Assembly: GCF_933775445.1 (NCBI RefSeq) | Contig: NC_065874.1 | Coordinates: 4,669,001-4,733,000 of the forward strand | Direction of reading: 5' to 3' | DNA from: Argentina anserina | Taxonomy: Eukaryota; Streptophyta; Magnoliopsida; Rosales; Rosaceae | DNA: 64,000 nucleotides | In this document: piece after piece, positions 51,217 through 62,400 of the stretch | Layout of the letters: each line of letters starts with the position of its first letter | How positions within the stretch are numbered: position 1 is the stretch's first letter | Notes under the pieces: model-generated | The model's database searches: none | What the model saw: only the letters and a program-made list of their open reading frames with translations | What the model was told of the DNA's origin: nothing | Translations under genes and position numbers: made by a program

Positions 51217-52075
51217 GAGAGCAAAGGTACCAATAAACCAAGCAAAACTCGGCCACAAAACTGCGGATTTAGATACCCAAAAGTACCAGGAGTGAGTTAA
51301 AGGTTGTAGCTTTGCCCAATTCATGTATAATGCCATTGTTGACAATAAGGATCAGATCGATCCAAACTGGGGATCTTAGTGACAGACGCAAAGGCTGCAA
51401 GAAATCAAAAAGTTGTCGCCTTTGGCCACCACACTGTCACATTTAGTCTGAGCATGACACTGTTAGTTTTGGCATTGATAAGAGAGCAATGCTTAAAGAG
51501 CTACAGTTACTGGAAGTAGAAGAAGAAGATGGCAGAAGAGCCATGATGGATTTTCACAAAGGAGTTTTGTAATAGTAAGTGTGATGGGACTTCATATCTC
51601 AGATTCTGAGTATGAAGCCGACAGCTACGCTTTACCAGATGCACCATTGTCTTTTTCTCCTCTTTCTATTGGGAATGTCCAAAGCGTGGGTATCGATTTT
51701 GTGGTGGAGTTGCACAAGTCTTGTCATTTTAGGTAAGATTCTGATGAGACAATGATCAATCATTGGGTTGTGTTCTGTGTGATGAAACAAGAAAATTCAC
51801 AGATACCTTTGACTTCAAATCAATCCATCCATCAATCCACAAAATTCGTGATTGAAATAATAGAAATTCAATGAATATTTTTAGCATCCAACCAGAACTG
51901 TAATGAAAGATAACCCAGATTCATATACATTACGTTGCAATTGGGGCGAACGCCGCATAGATATTCTTGGTAATAAGAGATCTATGGTTCGAACTCACCT
52001 TATGAAAAACTCTAATTGGGCAGGGGTCATTCCTATATTGCTCAATAGCTCAGAGTGATAGCTCAGTCGGCCACC

Positions 52076-52132
<57 letters not shown>

Positions 52133-52984
52133 GATTCCCAACAGGATCAAAGATCATCAATTAACTCGTACATATTAGTGGATTAATTTCGAAACAAATG
52201 ATGTAAAAGTATTCTCATCGATCCTTATACAGTTATACTTAAATCTTATACTTTCTGGCTGTAATTTAAGTCTGAAATGATCAAGACAGTTTGAATTTGT
52301 CTGAAATATTAATTAGGTTACAGCCTTTCTCTTTCTTTTTTTGCGATTGCACAGTAACTCTGATCCCAGTATTGAACAAGAACAACATTCACATGCAACT
52401 CCAATAATTCTCGTTATATATAAGAAGCAAAAATTAGTTTTGTAAATGATTATTGAATTGTGTGACTTACTTCACTCAAGGGTCTATTCCACATCGACGT
52501 TGATAACAATGTTGTTCTTGAGATAACATGTTTTTTTTTTTTTGAGAAGTTGAGATACCATCTTGTAATCCTTGTTTTTCAAATTTAGATGCATGAGATC
52601 AAGAATATTTGCTAGAGTTCCTTACCAACTTTTAGATAAAGACTTATAGTCGAATCATGTTGTCAACTTATGGTAGCACATTATGGTAACACACATATGG
52701 CCATATGGGTTATCTAGGTCATCTCCGATTATAAGATTATGCCATATATGAAGATTTATAGATGGGCTGGTATTACCTAAACCCTAAACTGACACACCCG
52801 TAGGGGTGTGGAAAAATAGGCGGTTATTTATTATTGTAAATATGTAATTTTTTGAAAATATTTATGTTTCAACTATAAAATTCATGTTTGTTTGTTTGTA
52901 TGTTAATGTGAGATGTGAAATAATATTTTTAGAAATTCGTAATTTAGTAATTTAATAGTACTTAGAGTGCTGGATTTATAGTAG
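51217..52984. other. intergenic with microsatellite, no gene recognised
   Basis: 5' flank of the LRR gene. A GGTTCGAACT word (51986-51995), matching the pol III B-box, sits in a patch that could be a SINE relic but lacks a clear A-box in the right place. AT-rich sequence follows the (AT)n tract. Confidence 0.4.
52077..52129. repeat. (AT)n microsatellite
   Basis: About 26 AT dinucleotides in a row. Confidence 0.97.
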
Positions 52985-52992
52985 TAGAGATA

Positions 52993-53633
52993 TGGAGCCT
53001 CTTCTATTAAGGACCAAACTTATAAGGACCTCTTGAGGACTTTTAAATTTAACCCTTTGATCAACTAAACGGCTGTCATCTTAAAAACAAAACAAAGTTT
53101 GAGCGCACCAACCCAACTCCTTCACCAATCTTGCGACGGCAGCTGGCAACTAAGTTTTGGTGCTAACTCTCTTCGTCGCTGCCGAGCGAGAAGCCGTAGG
53201 TGGCTTGAAACAGTGTGAAGAGCAAATATTGATATCAGTTGATTTCTAGGACAGAGTGGTAGATGGATGGTTGCTTTTTGCAATTGAATGGTTTCACCTC
53301 TCCTCTCCTTGTCTTCGCTAATCTCTCTCTCTCAAACTGAGAACCTCCCAGATCTTAATTATTCTAATTCCTAGCAATTAACTCTAAAAGCTACCCTTAT
53401 CTCTTCTATTTGCTCCCTTCTCTCTTCTTTTTGGATGTTCGTTGTTCCCAACCCAGCTATCTGATTCTGGGTGTTCTGCAACTTTTCACCGTGAGGAGTT
53501 TCTGGGAACAAATGAAGGGAAAAGTATATGGTGCAGCAAAGTGAGGGAGAAGTCAATTTAATCTGGTCCATATGTAAGATCTAATGGCTAAATTTAAAAG
53601 TCCTCAAGAGGTCCTTAATTAGAAAGGCCTCCG
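52993..53633. mobile_element. 641-bp TIR element
   Basis: Left end TGGAGCCTCTTCTATTAAGG and right end CCTTAATTAGAAAGGCCTCC are inverted repeats. They continue inward with GGACCTCTTGAGGACTTTTA and its complement. The octamer TAGAGATA is repeated on both sides (52985-52992 and 53634-53641). There is no transposase. An 8-bp duplication fits hAT; a 9-bp Mutator-type duplication with one mismatch cannot be excluded. Confidence 0.8.
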
Positions 53634-53641
53634 TAGAGATA

Positions 53642-53794
53642 GAGCCAAACCAGACACCGAAAAGAAGAGGCCAAGAGGGTCCAAAACGCATGCATGGAGC
53701 CACCATCAAGCTATAGCTGGCTTATTGATTTCCCCAAGCTTTCAGAGTTTCACTCTCTCAAGCTTAAAGATTCAGAAGCAGAAGCTCCATCACC

Positions 53795-53866
<72 letters not shown>

Positions 53867-55215
53867 CGATCATCATGAAATAAGTTGTATTGATGCATAT
53901 GTGGTCAGTGATGAGTCAACTTTACCACCTACATTCCAAGCCTTCTTAATTTCGATAAGGAACCTATAAATCTACTAGCTGCTGACACCCATACATGTAG
54001 TTATAGTTAATTAGTTATAGACTTGTAGCGGTTGAACCCTCGTTTTGCGCGCGTGAAATGTTGCAGGTGCATAGGAATCGGGATCGGAGATATAAAGGGA
54101 AGAATAGAGACGAAGAGTTACTTAACCCTGATTTCCTGATAAATTTTGTTGTCTTACCAGGTCAAGATTCTTCAATCATTCAATTCTGTTCCATTTTAAT
54201 TGATGTAGTTTATACGTGACTAGTTAATATTGTTAAATGAAGAACATTATTCAGGGACAGAGATCAAGATGATACAATGATGACCTACGATGACATATCT
54301 TCTGTGCTGAATATCTGGATTTGAGATGTTAAACCGATTTGTGTATGAGTCTATCTCTATCACCAATTTCTGTTGCTCGATAGAGACAGAGAAACAAAGT
54401 TAAGAAACTTATCAAATGTTATCATAGCCCGTGTATGGCGATGTAGGCAAGTCAATATAAACCCATCATTTTGGATCAGATGATTTGGCATAGAATTCAA
54501 TACACAACTGCATCACAGTCGCATTCTTAAAATTTCAAAGCTCTAACTCCCCGTATATATATATCTCACTAGAATTGTCTGCATGACTACATGGATCGTT
54601 CATCAATGAAAATTTTAAGACTGAAACTTCTAGTAATTGTCTAGTACGTTCACGGTCCATCATTTTGTCGAGGAAATTAAACAATGGGTTGATCTTCTCA
54701 GTTCTCACCTCAAACCAAGCCAATTTGTTTATCTACTTACAATTGGTATTGTCAATTAGCTAATATTATTACCATAATATTTGATGAGTAACATGAATCG
54801 TCAGTCGTGTCTTACTATATATATTCAATCTAACTCCACTATGAGTATAATGTGATGAAAAATGGAAGCGCACTTACAGAAGCAACTAATCAAACTCTCC
54901 CAACCCAATCTGCCAGCCATTACACATTTACACTTAGCATTCCGGCCGGCACATAAACACTACAACTAATCATATCGTCAATTTATTCGAACTACCTACA
55001 TATATAACTACAAGGGCTAGCTAGCTTTTGATTCATTTGTAGTCCTCCTTTATATTTTATAATTTGTAGTTGGGAAGAGTCCCGGCCTTGTTTTTTGAAT
55101 GTAAACATGTCTCGATATATGAGTATTTTTGTGAAACTTATCAGTATCCTTGCCTCTTACAGCAAATTCAACTATAGTTTTATTTGAGAGTGAAACATCC
55201 CCACTACAAACTAGA
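53642..55215. other. intergenic with (CT)n microsatellite, no gene confirmed
   Basis: A (CT)n tract spans 53797-53861. A 91-codon ORF (53694-53969) starts MEPPSSYSWLIDFPKLSEF and then runs into the CT tract. The start looks protein-like and a possible exon ending in a donor follows at about 54067-54160, but I do not recognise a family and do not call a gene. The remainder is AT-rich. Confidence 0.4.
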
Positions 55216-55224
55216 AAATATAAA

Positions 55225-56058
55225 GGCAAAATTGTCAAAATACACCATAAATTTGGCTGAAATTGTCAATTTGCACCTTGAACTTGTATTTGAATCAATT
55301 TACCTCATAAATTTGGTAAAAATTGTAAATTTGCACCTCATCCGTTAAATTTAACGGTTTATATCTAATTTTGCGTCACATGACATGCACATGAGGGGTA
55401 ATATTGTCATTTTCTATTAATATTTTTCTTAAAAACAAATAAAAATGTTCTATAAAAGGAGGATTATTTATTTACATCTTTTTTCTACATACTTAACCCT
55501 ATTTCGAATTATATGTTCAACATACCCACCCATTCAAATATAATGTGTTGTATATATATATATATATATATATATTTTTATATGTACACATTTATTTTTA
55601 ATTTTCTATGAATTTAATTTGAAGTGTATTCTTGATTCTTAAAAGCCCATCATTTTATGTAATTCGGTTTCTTATGAAGGATAATTTTGGTAAAACACAT
55701 TAGTAAAAAATTTGTATTTTACATAATTGTCTTTCTGTCTGTGTGTGAGGATAAAGTTAGAGAATGATAAAATTAGTAGTTCATAATTTGGTGAAGCTTT
55801 TGGGTGATGCATTTATAGTAGTAGAGATATAAATCAATAACATGTTTCGAAAAAAAATAAAAAACATTTATAATGATAATATTGTCCCTCAAATGCATGA
55901 CATGTGACTTAAAATTGGATGAAAAACATTAAATTTAATAGATGGTGTATAAATCGGCAATTTTTATCAAGTTCAGGAGGCAAATTAACTCAAATGCAAG
56001 TTCGGGGTGTAAACTGATAATTATGTCCAAGTTTGGGGTGCAAATTGGCATTTTTGCC
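55225..56058. mobile_element. 834-bp Mutator-like foldback MITE
   Basis: Very long terminal inverted repeats (about 190 bp): the left starts GGCAAAATTGTCAA and the right, inward, starts GGCAAAAATGCCAA. Both pass through CAATTTGCACC, GAACTTG.ATTTGA and CATGACATG-type blocks. The 9-bp duplication AAATATAAA is exact on both sides (55216-55224 and 56059-56067), the hallmark of Mutator-like elements. The interior is AT-rich with a (TA)n tract near 55552-55575 and no transposase. Confidence 0.9.
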
Positions 56059-56067
56059 AAATATAAA

Positions 56068-56361
56068 CGACATACAAATCAAAGATAAGTTTTAAATACA
56101 CACCCATAAACTCTTGATACACACCCCTATCATTCAATAATTTAAATAACATTTTGCATGTATGTTGAATGACCAAAATAGGTACATGTAATCATTCATA
56201 AAATTAAAAACAAATTAAATTATCAAAACTAAGAATTTATTTTTAGAAACAATTAAAATAAGAAAATTTACAGGGAAATTTAAATTAGTATATATGTTGA
56301 TGGAAAATTAAGTGGGAGATTCAAGCAATAAATTTATTCCTTAATTTTCACCAAAAAATAT
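56068..56361. other. AT-rich insertion site of the copia element
   Basis: No gene. It continues after the element at 63839-64000 as similarly AT-rich sequence. Confidence 0.6.
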
Positions 56362-56366
56362 CATTT

Positions 56367-56551
56367 TGTTCCGGGAGAATTACTATTCTACCCTTGTGTG
56401 TGTCTTAGCCTAATAGGTTTCCTGTTAGGAGATAGATTAGCATCTCCGTAGTAGATTAGGACTCCGAATCCTACGGGATTGTGGTGTTGTAAATGCCTAT
56501 ATATAGGCCCCCATATCATTCAATAATATACAAGTAATTCATCCTCAAACA
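56367..56551 (+). repeat. 5' LTR
   Basis: Starts TGTTCCGGGAGAATTAC and ends CATCCTCAAACA. A TATA box CTATATATAG lies at 56497-56506, placing transcription initiation near 56530. TTATCAGCACGA follows within two bases and is the likely primer-binding site, although it is not the tRNA-Met type. Confidence 0.95.
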
Positions 56552-57096
56552 CGTTATCAGCACGAAGCCCTAAAAACCCTGAATCTTTTAGAGCCTTCCG
56601 AAATTTTTCTTCCTTTCCTCCGCCGCCGCAAGCTTCCTGCCGCCGCCGCAGCCCCTGCCTGCTGTCGCCGCAACCCCCTGCTGCCGCCGCAACCTCCTGC
56701 CCTCGCAGCCCCTGCCCTCGCAGCCCCTGCCCTCGCAAGCCCCGCAGCCCTGCAGCCCTGCAGCCCCGCAGCCCTGCAGCCCCGCAGCTCCTGCACGCAG
56801 CCCCGCAGCCCCGCAGCTCCTGCACGCAGCCCCGCAGCCCTGCTGCGCACCGCTCGCCGCATTCGCCGTTCGCCGCATTCGCCGCTCGCCGCATTCGCCG
56901 TTCGCCGCATTCGCCGCTCGCCGCATTCGCCGCTCGCTGCATTCGCCGCTCGCCGCACTCGCCGCTCGCCGCACCTGCTGCTCGCCTCAAAGCATTCAAA
57001 ATTGCTCCTCCCGCATATTCACGTAAGAGACGTGAAAGTCACAAGCAAGGATTTCGCTCAAGAGAAGCTACTCCCGTATACTACAAACCTCCCAAG
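56552..57096 (+). other. ATG-free GC-rich leader with tandem repeats
   Basis: This 545-nt untranslated leader contains no ATG. It is built from low-complexity repeats: CCTGCCCTCGCAGCC units (about 56690-56740), GCAGCCCTGCAGCCC units (about 56740-56850) and seven or more copies of a 16-bp unit (GCCGCATTCGCCGYTC, 56856-56974). The long open frames on the opposite strand come only from this composition. It ends at a strong donor, CCCAAG/GTAAAT. Confidence 0.8.
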
Positions 57097-57441
57097 GTAA
57101 ATTTTTATAAACGTTCCCGCTTTTGAACGTATAGATATATTATATCGGGCGCTATTAGCCTTCTTCTTGTCTTAATTCCGGCCTTTCTTATAACGCCGAT
57201 GAGACTATAGAGGGATGGGTTTCCCCTCTTGGTCGATGTTTTCTGTGTGACGGTCCTGGGGGAGTCACGATTGTTTTGAAAGGGAAGTTAATCGATTTTC
57301 GTGTGGTCGCCTGAGTGCACCGCTGTTTTGGGTGCGATCATGAGTATCGCCGCTTGCATCGATTTTTCATGTGACCATATACGTCACCCCTTCTAATTCC
57401 TATTATACTTGAATCTAATCGATTCCGTATTCGTTTTGTAG
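57097..57441 (+). promoter_or_regulatory. predicted leader intron ahead of gag
   Basis: The donor AAG/GTAAAT (57097) and acceptor TTCGTTTTGTAG (ending 57441) lie directly against the gag ATG. A branch-like CTAAT sits about 22 nt before the acceptor. The interval is AT/T-richer than the leader and contains several ATGs, which splicing would remove. The same donor survives in the decayed relative (minus strand, about 32861). Confidence 0.65.
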
Positions 57442-58509
57442 ATGTCATCGCCATCTCGACCGGAATTTGGCCTTCTTGATCTAGAAGGGAAGGAATACCA
57501 CCGCTGGGTTTCCGACATGGAACTCGCGTTTGAGAGCCGAGGGATTGAAGGCATGTTTGCCGACCCTCCTGCTGATTTCCCACCTATGGCTAAGACTCAG
57601 ACTCTCATCTTTATGAGACGTCACATCCATGCAACTCTCAAGAGGCAATACTTGAACGTAAAAGATCCTAAAGAATTATGGGACAAACTACGCTTGCGGT
57701 ACAACAACGTTCATGATAAGCTTCTTCCTGAATTGACCGTTAGATGGGATAACATCCGTCTATTGGACTATAAGAGAGTGGATGATTTCAATCAGGATAT
57801 GCTATGCTTACAATCCGATCTTGGCACCGTTGGTGTCATCAAGACCGACTTAGATCTTCTCAATAAGACATTGGACACGTTTCCAATCAACTATGAGGTT
57901 CAAGCTCATACGTACCGCACTCATGTAGAGGAAGGGAAGATCCGGTCTTTTGCCGACTTAATGGCACTCTTAGCTAAGAAGGAGAGACATTCTGAAATTC
58001 TCCTCAACAACAACAATAGACCTGTTGGCACTAAAAGAATTTCTACGCCACAGGCTAACTATGGGAAAGCTCCTAAGCAAAAGAATCAATCAAGGAACGC
58101 TCCATATCAGCACCAAAATAACAACTCTCGTGGTGGGAGGCAACAAGGCCGATCTCGGCCTCGGTCCAATACATGGACCCGTGATGGTGGCGGCGCCGCA
58201 CCCTCAGGGGGAGGCCGTCCCCGTCCCACACTCCAAGGAGGCCGTGCACCTCCTAATGCCTCCACTTCCGGTAATGGCAAGTCTCCATGCTTCAAATGTG
58301 GCTCCTTTAAGCACTTTAATCGCGATTGTCGCGCTAGCAAAGAGATGATCAAGGCTTACTCCGCCTACAAGAAGTTTCTACAACCCGAATCGAACCATGT
58401 GGATGAGGACCATGAGATCGAGACTCACCATATCTCCATGAAACCCGAGCCCCTTGCTTCTAAAGCTAGGCCTCCGGTTGCTACCATGGATACTCCCGAC
58501 TTTGATTAG
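57442..58509 (+). CDS. copia Gag protein
   Basis: Structural capsid protein of 355 aa that would assemble virus-like particles in the cytoplasm and bind element RNA. The N-terminal part has the UBN2/Gag-type pattern (HRWVSDMELAF, ELWDKLRLRYN, LLPELTVRWDN). A basic, Gly/Arg/Gln-rich linker (about 205-270) precedes a CCHC zinc knuckle CFKCGSFKHFNRDC (about 281-294). The ORF closes with TAG, and no protease or readthrough context follows in frame, so Gag is a free-standing product. The GC-rich part at 58180-58260 encodes a Gly/Pro/Arg-rich patch. Confidence 0.95.
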   Translation: MSSPSRPEFGLLDLEGKEYHRWVSDMELAFESRGIEGMFADPPADFPPMAKTQTLIFMRRHIHATLKRQYLNVKDPKELWDKLRLRYNNVHDKLLPELTVRWDNIRLLDYKRVDDFNQDMLCLQSDLGTVGVIKTDLDLLNKTLDTFPINYEVQAHTYRTHVEEGKIRSFADLMALLAKKERHSEILLNNNNRPVGTKRISTPQANYGKAPKQKNQSRNAPYQHQNNNSRGGRQQGRSRPRSNTWTRDGGGAAPSGGGRPRPTLQGGRAPPNASTSGNGKSPCFKCGSFKHFNRDCRASKEMIKAYSAYKKFLQPESNHVDEDHEIETHHISMKPEPLASKARPPVATMDTPDFD

Positions 58510-59474
58510 TCGTTTTAGCTTCTTTAGCTTTATGATTCAAGTATCATTATGGCCAACCGCCATTGTTCTTTTCATTGACTTTGTAATAGTCTTTTGATTT
58601 TGGAATTAGAAGTTTATGTGTGATGTATTAAAGATTGGCATTCAATAAAATTTCTCACTTCTTGCTTACAAGACGATCTCTTTGAGAATTTTATTTATCC
58701 GACACTTAGCATGATGATCAACGTGTGCAACTCACGTGGTTTTTAAATTGGACGCTTTTGGGTTACATGGGACCCCAATAGCACTACATTGTGAATTTGG
58801 AACTTAAAATTCGGAAAACGAACCTCGGAACGTCGAAAAACGACGTCGTTTTGCCTTGGCTGGCCCCGGTTACTATTCCGGCGTTTCCGGCACGTTTTGC
58901 CGGCGTATTCGCCGTCTTCCGGCCATTTCCCGGCGTTTCCGGCACCGCCACTCGGCTACTGCCGGCGTCCCCTGTCGAACCTGAAGTCCCGGCCTCCATA
59001 CCGGCCAGTTTCGACAGCCGCCGGCCAGTTTTTCCGGCAATAGGTGTCGGCGGTTTTCCACCGAGTTTTTCGACGATTTTTCGTCGTTTTCTCGTGATTC
59101 TTCCGGCATATTGCAGCAGCCCCTGCTGCCACGTTTTCCTCGTCCAAAATTCACCTGGTTTAGAGTTCTTTTGACATGGTTTTCCGGTTTGTTTTTCCGG
59201 TTTTCTCCAAGTCCGTTATATGCACTCACCGGTACTCTTTGTGTGTGTTTCCACACCATTATTGGATGGTTTCTACCACCCTCATTTATTGTTTGGTATT
59301 TCACTGCTTCAATACCATGATTTCCAACTCTTTAGTTGAAGAATGTAGTACTATTGTCATGTGATACATTCGATGGAATCGCGCTTTGTTCCGATTCCCT
59401 TTCTTACAATATCCTACGGCGTATTGTATAGAATTGTTCCCGTGTCGCTGACTCTCTTAATTGTCATTTTGTAG
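58510..59474 (+). other. gag-pol spacer with poly(A) signal and pol splice acceptor
   Basis: 965 nt without a supported gene. The first 180 nt look like a plant terminator: T-rich, then TTCAATAAAATTT with AATAAA at 58644-58649. The middle (58800-59110) is GC-rich, made of CCGGCGTTTCCGGCAC-type words. The end is T-rich and closes with CATTTTGTAG (59465-59474) against the pol ATG, with a branch-like CTGAC at 59448-59452. Interpreted as a gag 3' UTR followed by the tail of an intron. Confidence 0.65.
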
Positions 59475-62400
59475 ATGTCCCGCGGTGAAATCGAATGTCT
59501 AGCTGATTGCGGAACCACCCACACTGTCCTACGGCACAGGCAGTTGTTCACGGATCTAGTGTTTTCGACTTCTTCGATGACTACAATGATTGGCTCGAAA
59601 TCCATCATTCAAGGAAGAGGCACTGCTTCTTTCATGTTGCCTAATGGTACGACTCTTAACATCGTAGACGCTCTTTATGCGCCGAAGTCTCCCCGCACCT
59701 TGCTAAGTTTTAAGGACATACGTGCCAATGGTTTTCACCTCGATACTTATGTTGAGAATGGAGAGGAATATCTTTGCGTTACCTCTGAGAAAGCAGGCCA
59801 TCGCCGCATCTTAGAGAAGATGAAGAGTCTTGGGAATGGTTTGTATCTTACTTCCATTCGGATCTTTGAATCATATGCGGTTGAACGCAACTTTTGTGAT
59901 TCGGACTCTTATATGCTTTGGCATGCCCGTCTCGGGCACCCTGGACGTGATATGATGATTAGAATTCTTAAGAATTCACATGGTCATCCATTTTTCAAGT
60001 CCCGGAAGCGATTGGAGGATCACCTCACCCGTGCTCCGCACGGTGAGGCCGTGCCGACCCATGCACCGCATGGTGAGGCCGAGCATGCCTCACTCGGCAG
60101 CTCCACGGCTTTCATGCCGTCGGTGGCGGCATCCCCTCCTTCACAGGAGCTTGTGATGCCTCCCGTGCTTTCACATGCCTCCATGGCAATTTCTGATGCC
60201 CATCGCTCGTTTTGCAAAGCTTGTTCTCTTGCTAAATTTCAAGGAAGTCCTTCTTTTGCTAAGGCTTCAACCGAGAACATTCCATTCTTACAACGTATCC
60301 AAGGTGACATTTGTGGACCTATTCAACCAGAATGCGGACCTTTTCGATATTTTATGGTATTGGTTGATGCATCGACGCGTTGGTCACACGTCGCATTGCT
60401 ATCCACAAGGAATGCTGCATTTGCTAAGTTATTAGCTGAGATCATCAAACTTCGGGCTCACCACCCCGATTATACTATCAAATCCATTCGTTTGGATAAT
60501 GCTGGAGAATTCACCTCCAAAACTTTTGATGATTACTGCATGTCTATTGGGATCGAAGTTGAACATCCCGTTCCTCATGTTCATTCACAGAACGGTCTAG
60601 CAGAGGCTACCATCAAGCGTATTCAGCTTGTTGCTCGGGCAATGGTTATGGGTACTAACCTGCCGGTCTCTGCGTGGGGATATGCAGTGTTGCATGCAGC
60701 GACACTTATTCGTTTCCGACCCGCGGCTAACCAAGCGTTTAGTGCGTACCAGATGGTAACTGGTTACGAACCCAATATTTCACACTTACGCATCTTTGGT
60801 TGCGCCGTTTATGTGCCTATTACGCCTCCGCTGCGTACTAAGATGGGTCCTCAGAGACGATTAGGTATCTATGTTGGCTATAATTCCCCAACGATTGTCC
60901 GCTACTTAGAACCAACCACCGGAGATCTCTTTACTGCAAGATTTGCAGATTGTCACTTTGATGAGACATGCTTCCCGTCGTTAGGGGGAGATGGGAATGT
61001 TATCATTCCAAATGAACGTCAGGAATTGACGTGGTGTGTCCCCACTATGTCTCATTATGATCCCCGCACTGCTCAAAGTGAGTTAGAAGTGCAACGCATT
61101 ATCGACCTCCAGAAAGTCGCGGATTCGATGCCCGACGGCTTTGTAGATATTGCTAAAGTGACGAGATCAAACATACCCGCTGCGAACGTACCGGCACGGT
61201 TGGATGTCCCGAAATACGGGCGTGGAAGACAAGCTCCTGGACCTAGCAACGTTGGCACCGCCCCTGACAGTGGGACGGAGGCCGACGGCGGCACCACCGT
61301 ACGCCGTGGTGTTGCCGGCGCCCCTTGTGGCGACGATGCCGAGATGGCCCGGCATGGAGCAGCTTCGGCCTCGGCTCCTCAAAGAAAAAGGGGAAGACCG
61401 ATAAACTCTAGGGATTCAAAACCTAGAAAGAAGCGAATGACTAAGGCACAGCGCGTCATCAACGATGAATCACCATCGTATGAAGTTGTCTCTGATTACA
61501 GCTATGTCCATGAATCAACTCAAGTGTTTCCGTGGGACGCTATGGAACCTTGTTTGATGCCAGAGAACAACGAAATCTCAGTGAACTACACAAGTGAGCA
61601 GTCGGTCCGAAACCGAGCCACCACATGCATTGATGACGTTTTCGCTTATTCCGTCGCACTTGAGATCATATCTGAAGACGACGTTGAACCTCGCTCTGTA
61701 GCTGAATGCGAACGCAGAGCAGATTGGCCGAAGTGGAAGGAAGCAATCCAGGCAGAACTTGACTCATTAGCGAAGCGAGAAGTCTTCGGAAAGGTTGAAT
61801 TGACTCCAAGAGATGTCAAACCTGTTGGACATAAATGGGTCTTCGTTCGTAAGCGTAATGAGATGAACGAGATCGTGCGTTATAAGGCAAGACTCGTGGC
61901 GCAAGGATTCTCACAACGACCTGGTATTGACTATGAAGAGACTTATTCTCCTGTTATGGACATCATTACCTTCCGCTACCTTATTAGTCTGGTAGTGTCC
62001 GAAAGACTAAACATGCAGCTTATGGATGTGGTCACAGCTTATCTCTATGGGGATCTTGACGCAGAGATATACATGAAAGCTCCTGAGGGACTACCTTTAC
62101 CTCCATCAAGTGCCTCCAGACCACGGAGTGCTCATGCAGTCAGATTACGTCGTTCGTTGTACGGGTTAAAGCAATCCGGAAGAATGTGGTACAATCGGTT
62201 GCATCAATACTTGGTGAGAAGGGGTTACAAGAATGATGAACTATGCCCATGCGTGTTCATACGAAAGACAAATTCCGGATTCGTCATCGTTGCGGTCTAC
62301 GTTGATGACATGAACATAATCGGTACTCTTGATGAGATTGAAGAGACCGTGTCTTATCTGAAGTCGGAATTTGAGATGAAAGACCTAGGGAGGACGAAAT

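Noticed and set aside
51217..51345. Upstream Met at 51345 for the PII-2-like gene
   Set aside because: It would add 43 residues ahead of a clear signal peptide; the Met at 51216 gives the family's length and a normal secreted N-terminus.
51950..52075. tRNA-derived SINE or tRNA gene, from GGTTCGAACT and AGCTCAGTCGG words
   Set aside because: The B-box-like word precedes the A-box-like word, the reverse of pol III order, and no cloverleaf or A-tail fits.
53694..53969. 91-codon ORF starting MEPPSSYSWLIDFPKL
   Set aside because: The first 38 codons look plausible, but the rest is the CT microsatellite, and no exon partner could be joined with confidence.
56520..56999. Three overlapping minus-strand ORFs of 128-159 codons, rich in Ala/Arg/Gly
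   Set aside because: They are translations of the GC-rich tandem repeats in the copia leader, are open in all three frames for compositional reasons, and lie antisense to the element.
58784..59304. Several ORFs of 70-143 codons in the copia spacer
   Set aside because: They overlap on both strands in GC-rich repetitive sequence, with no start context or known domain. An extra gene such as an envelope is not supported.
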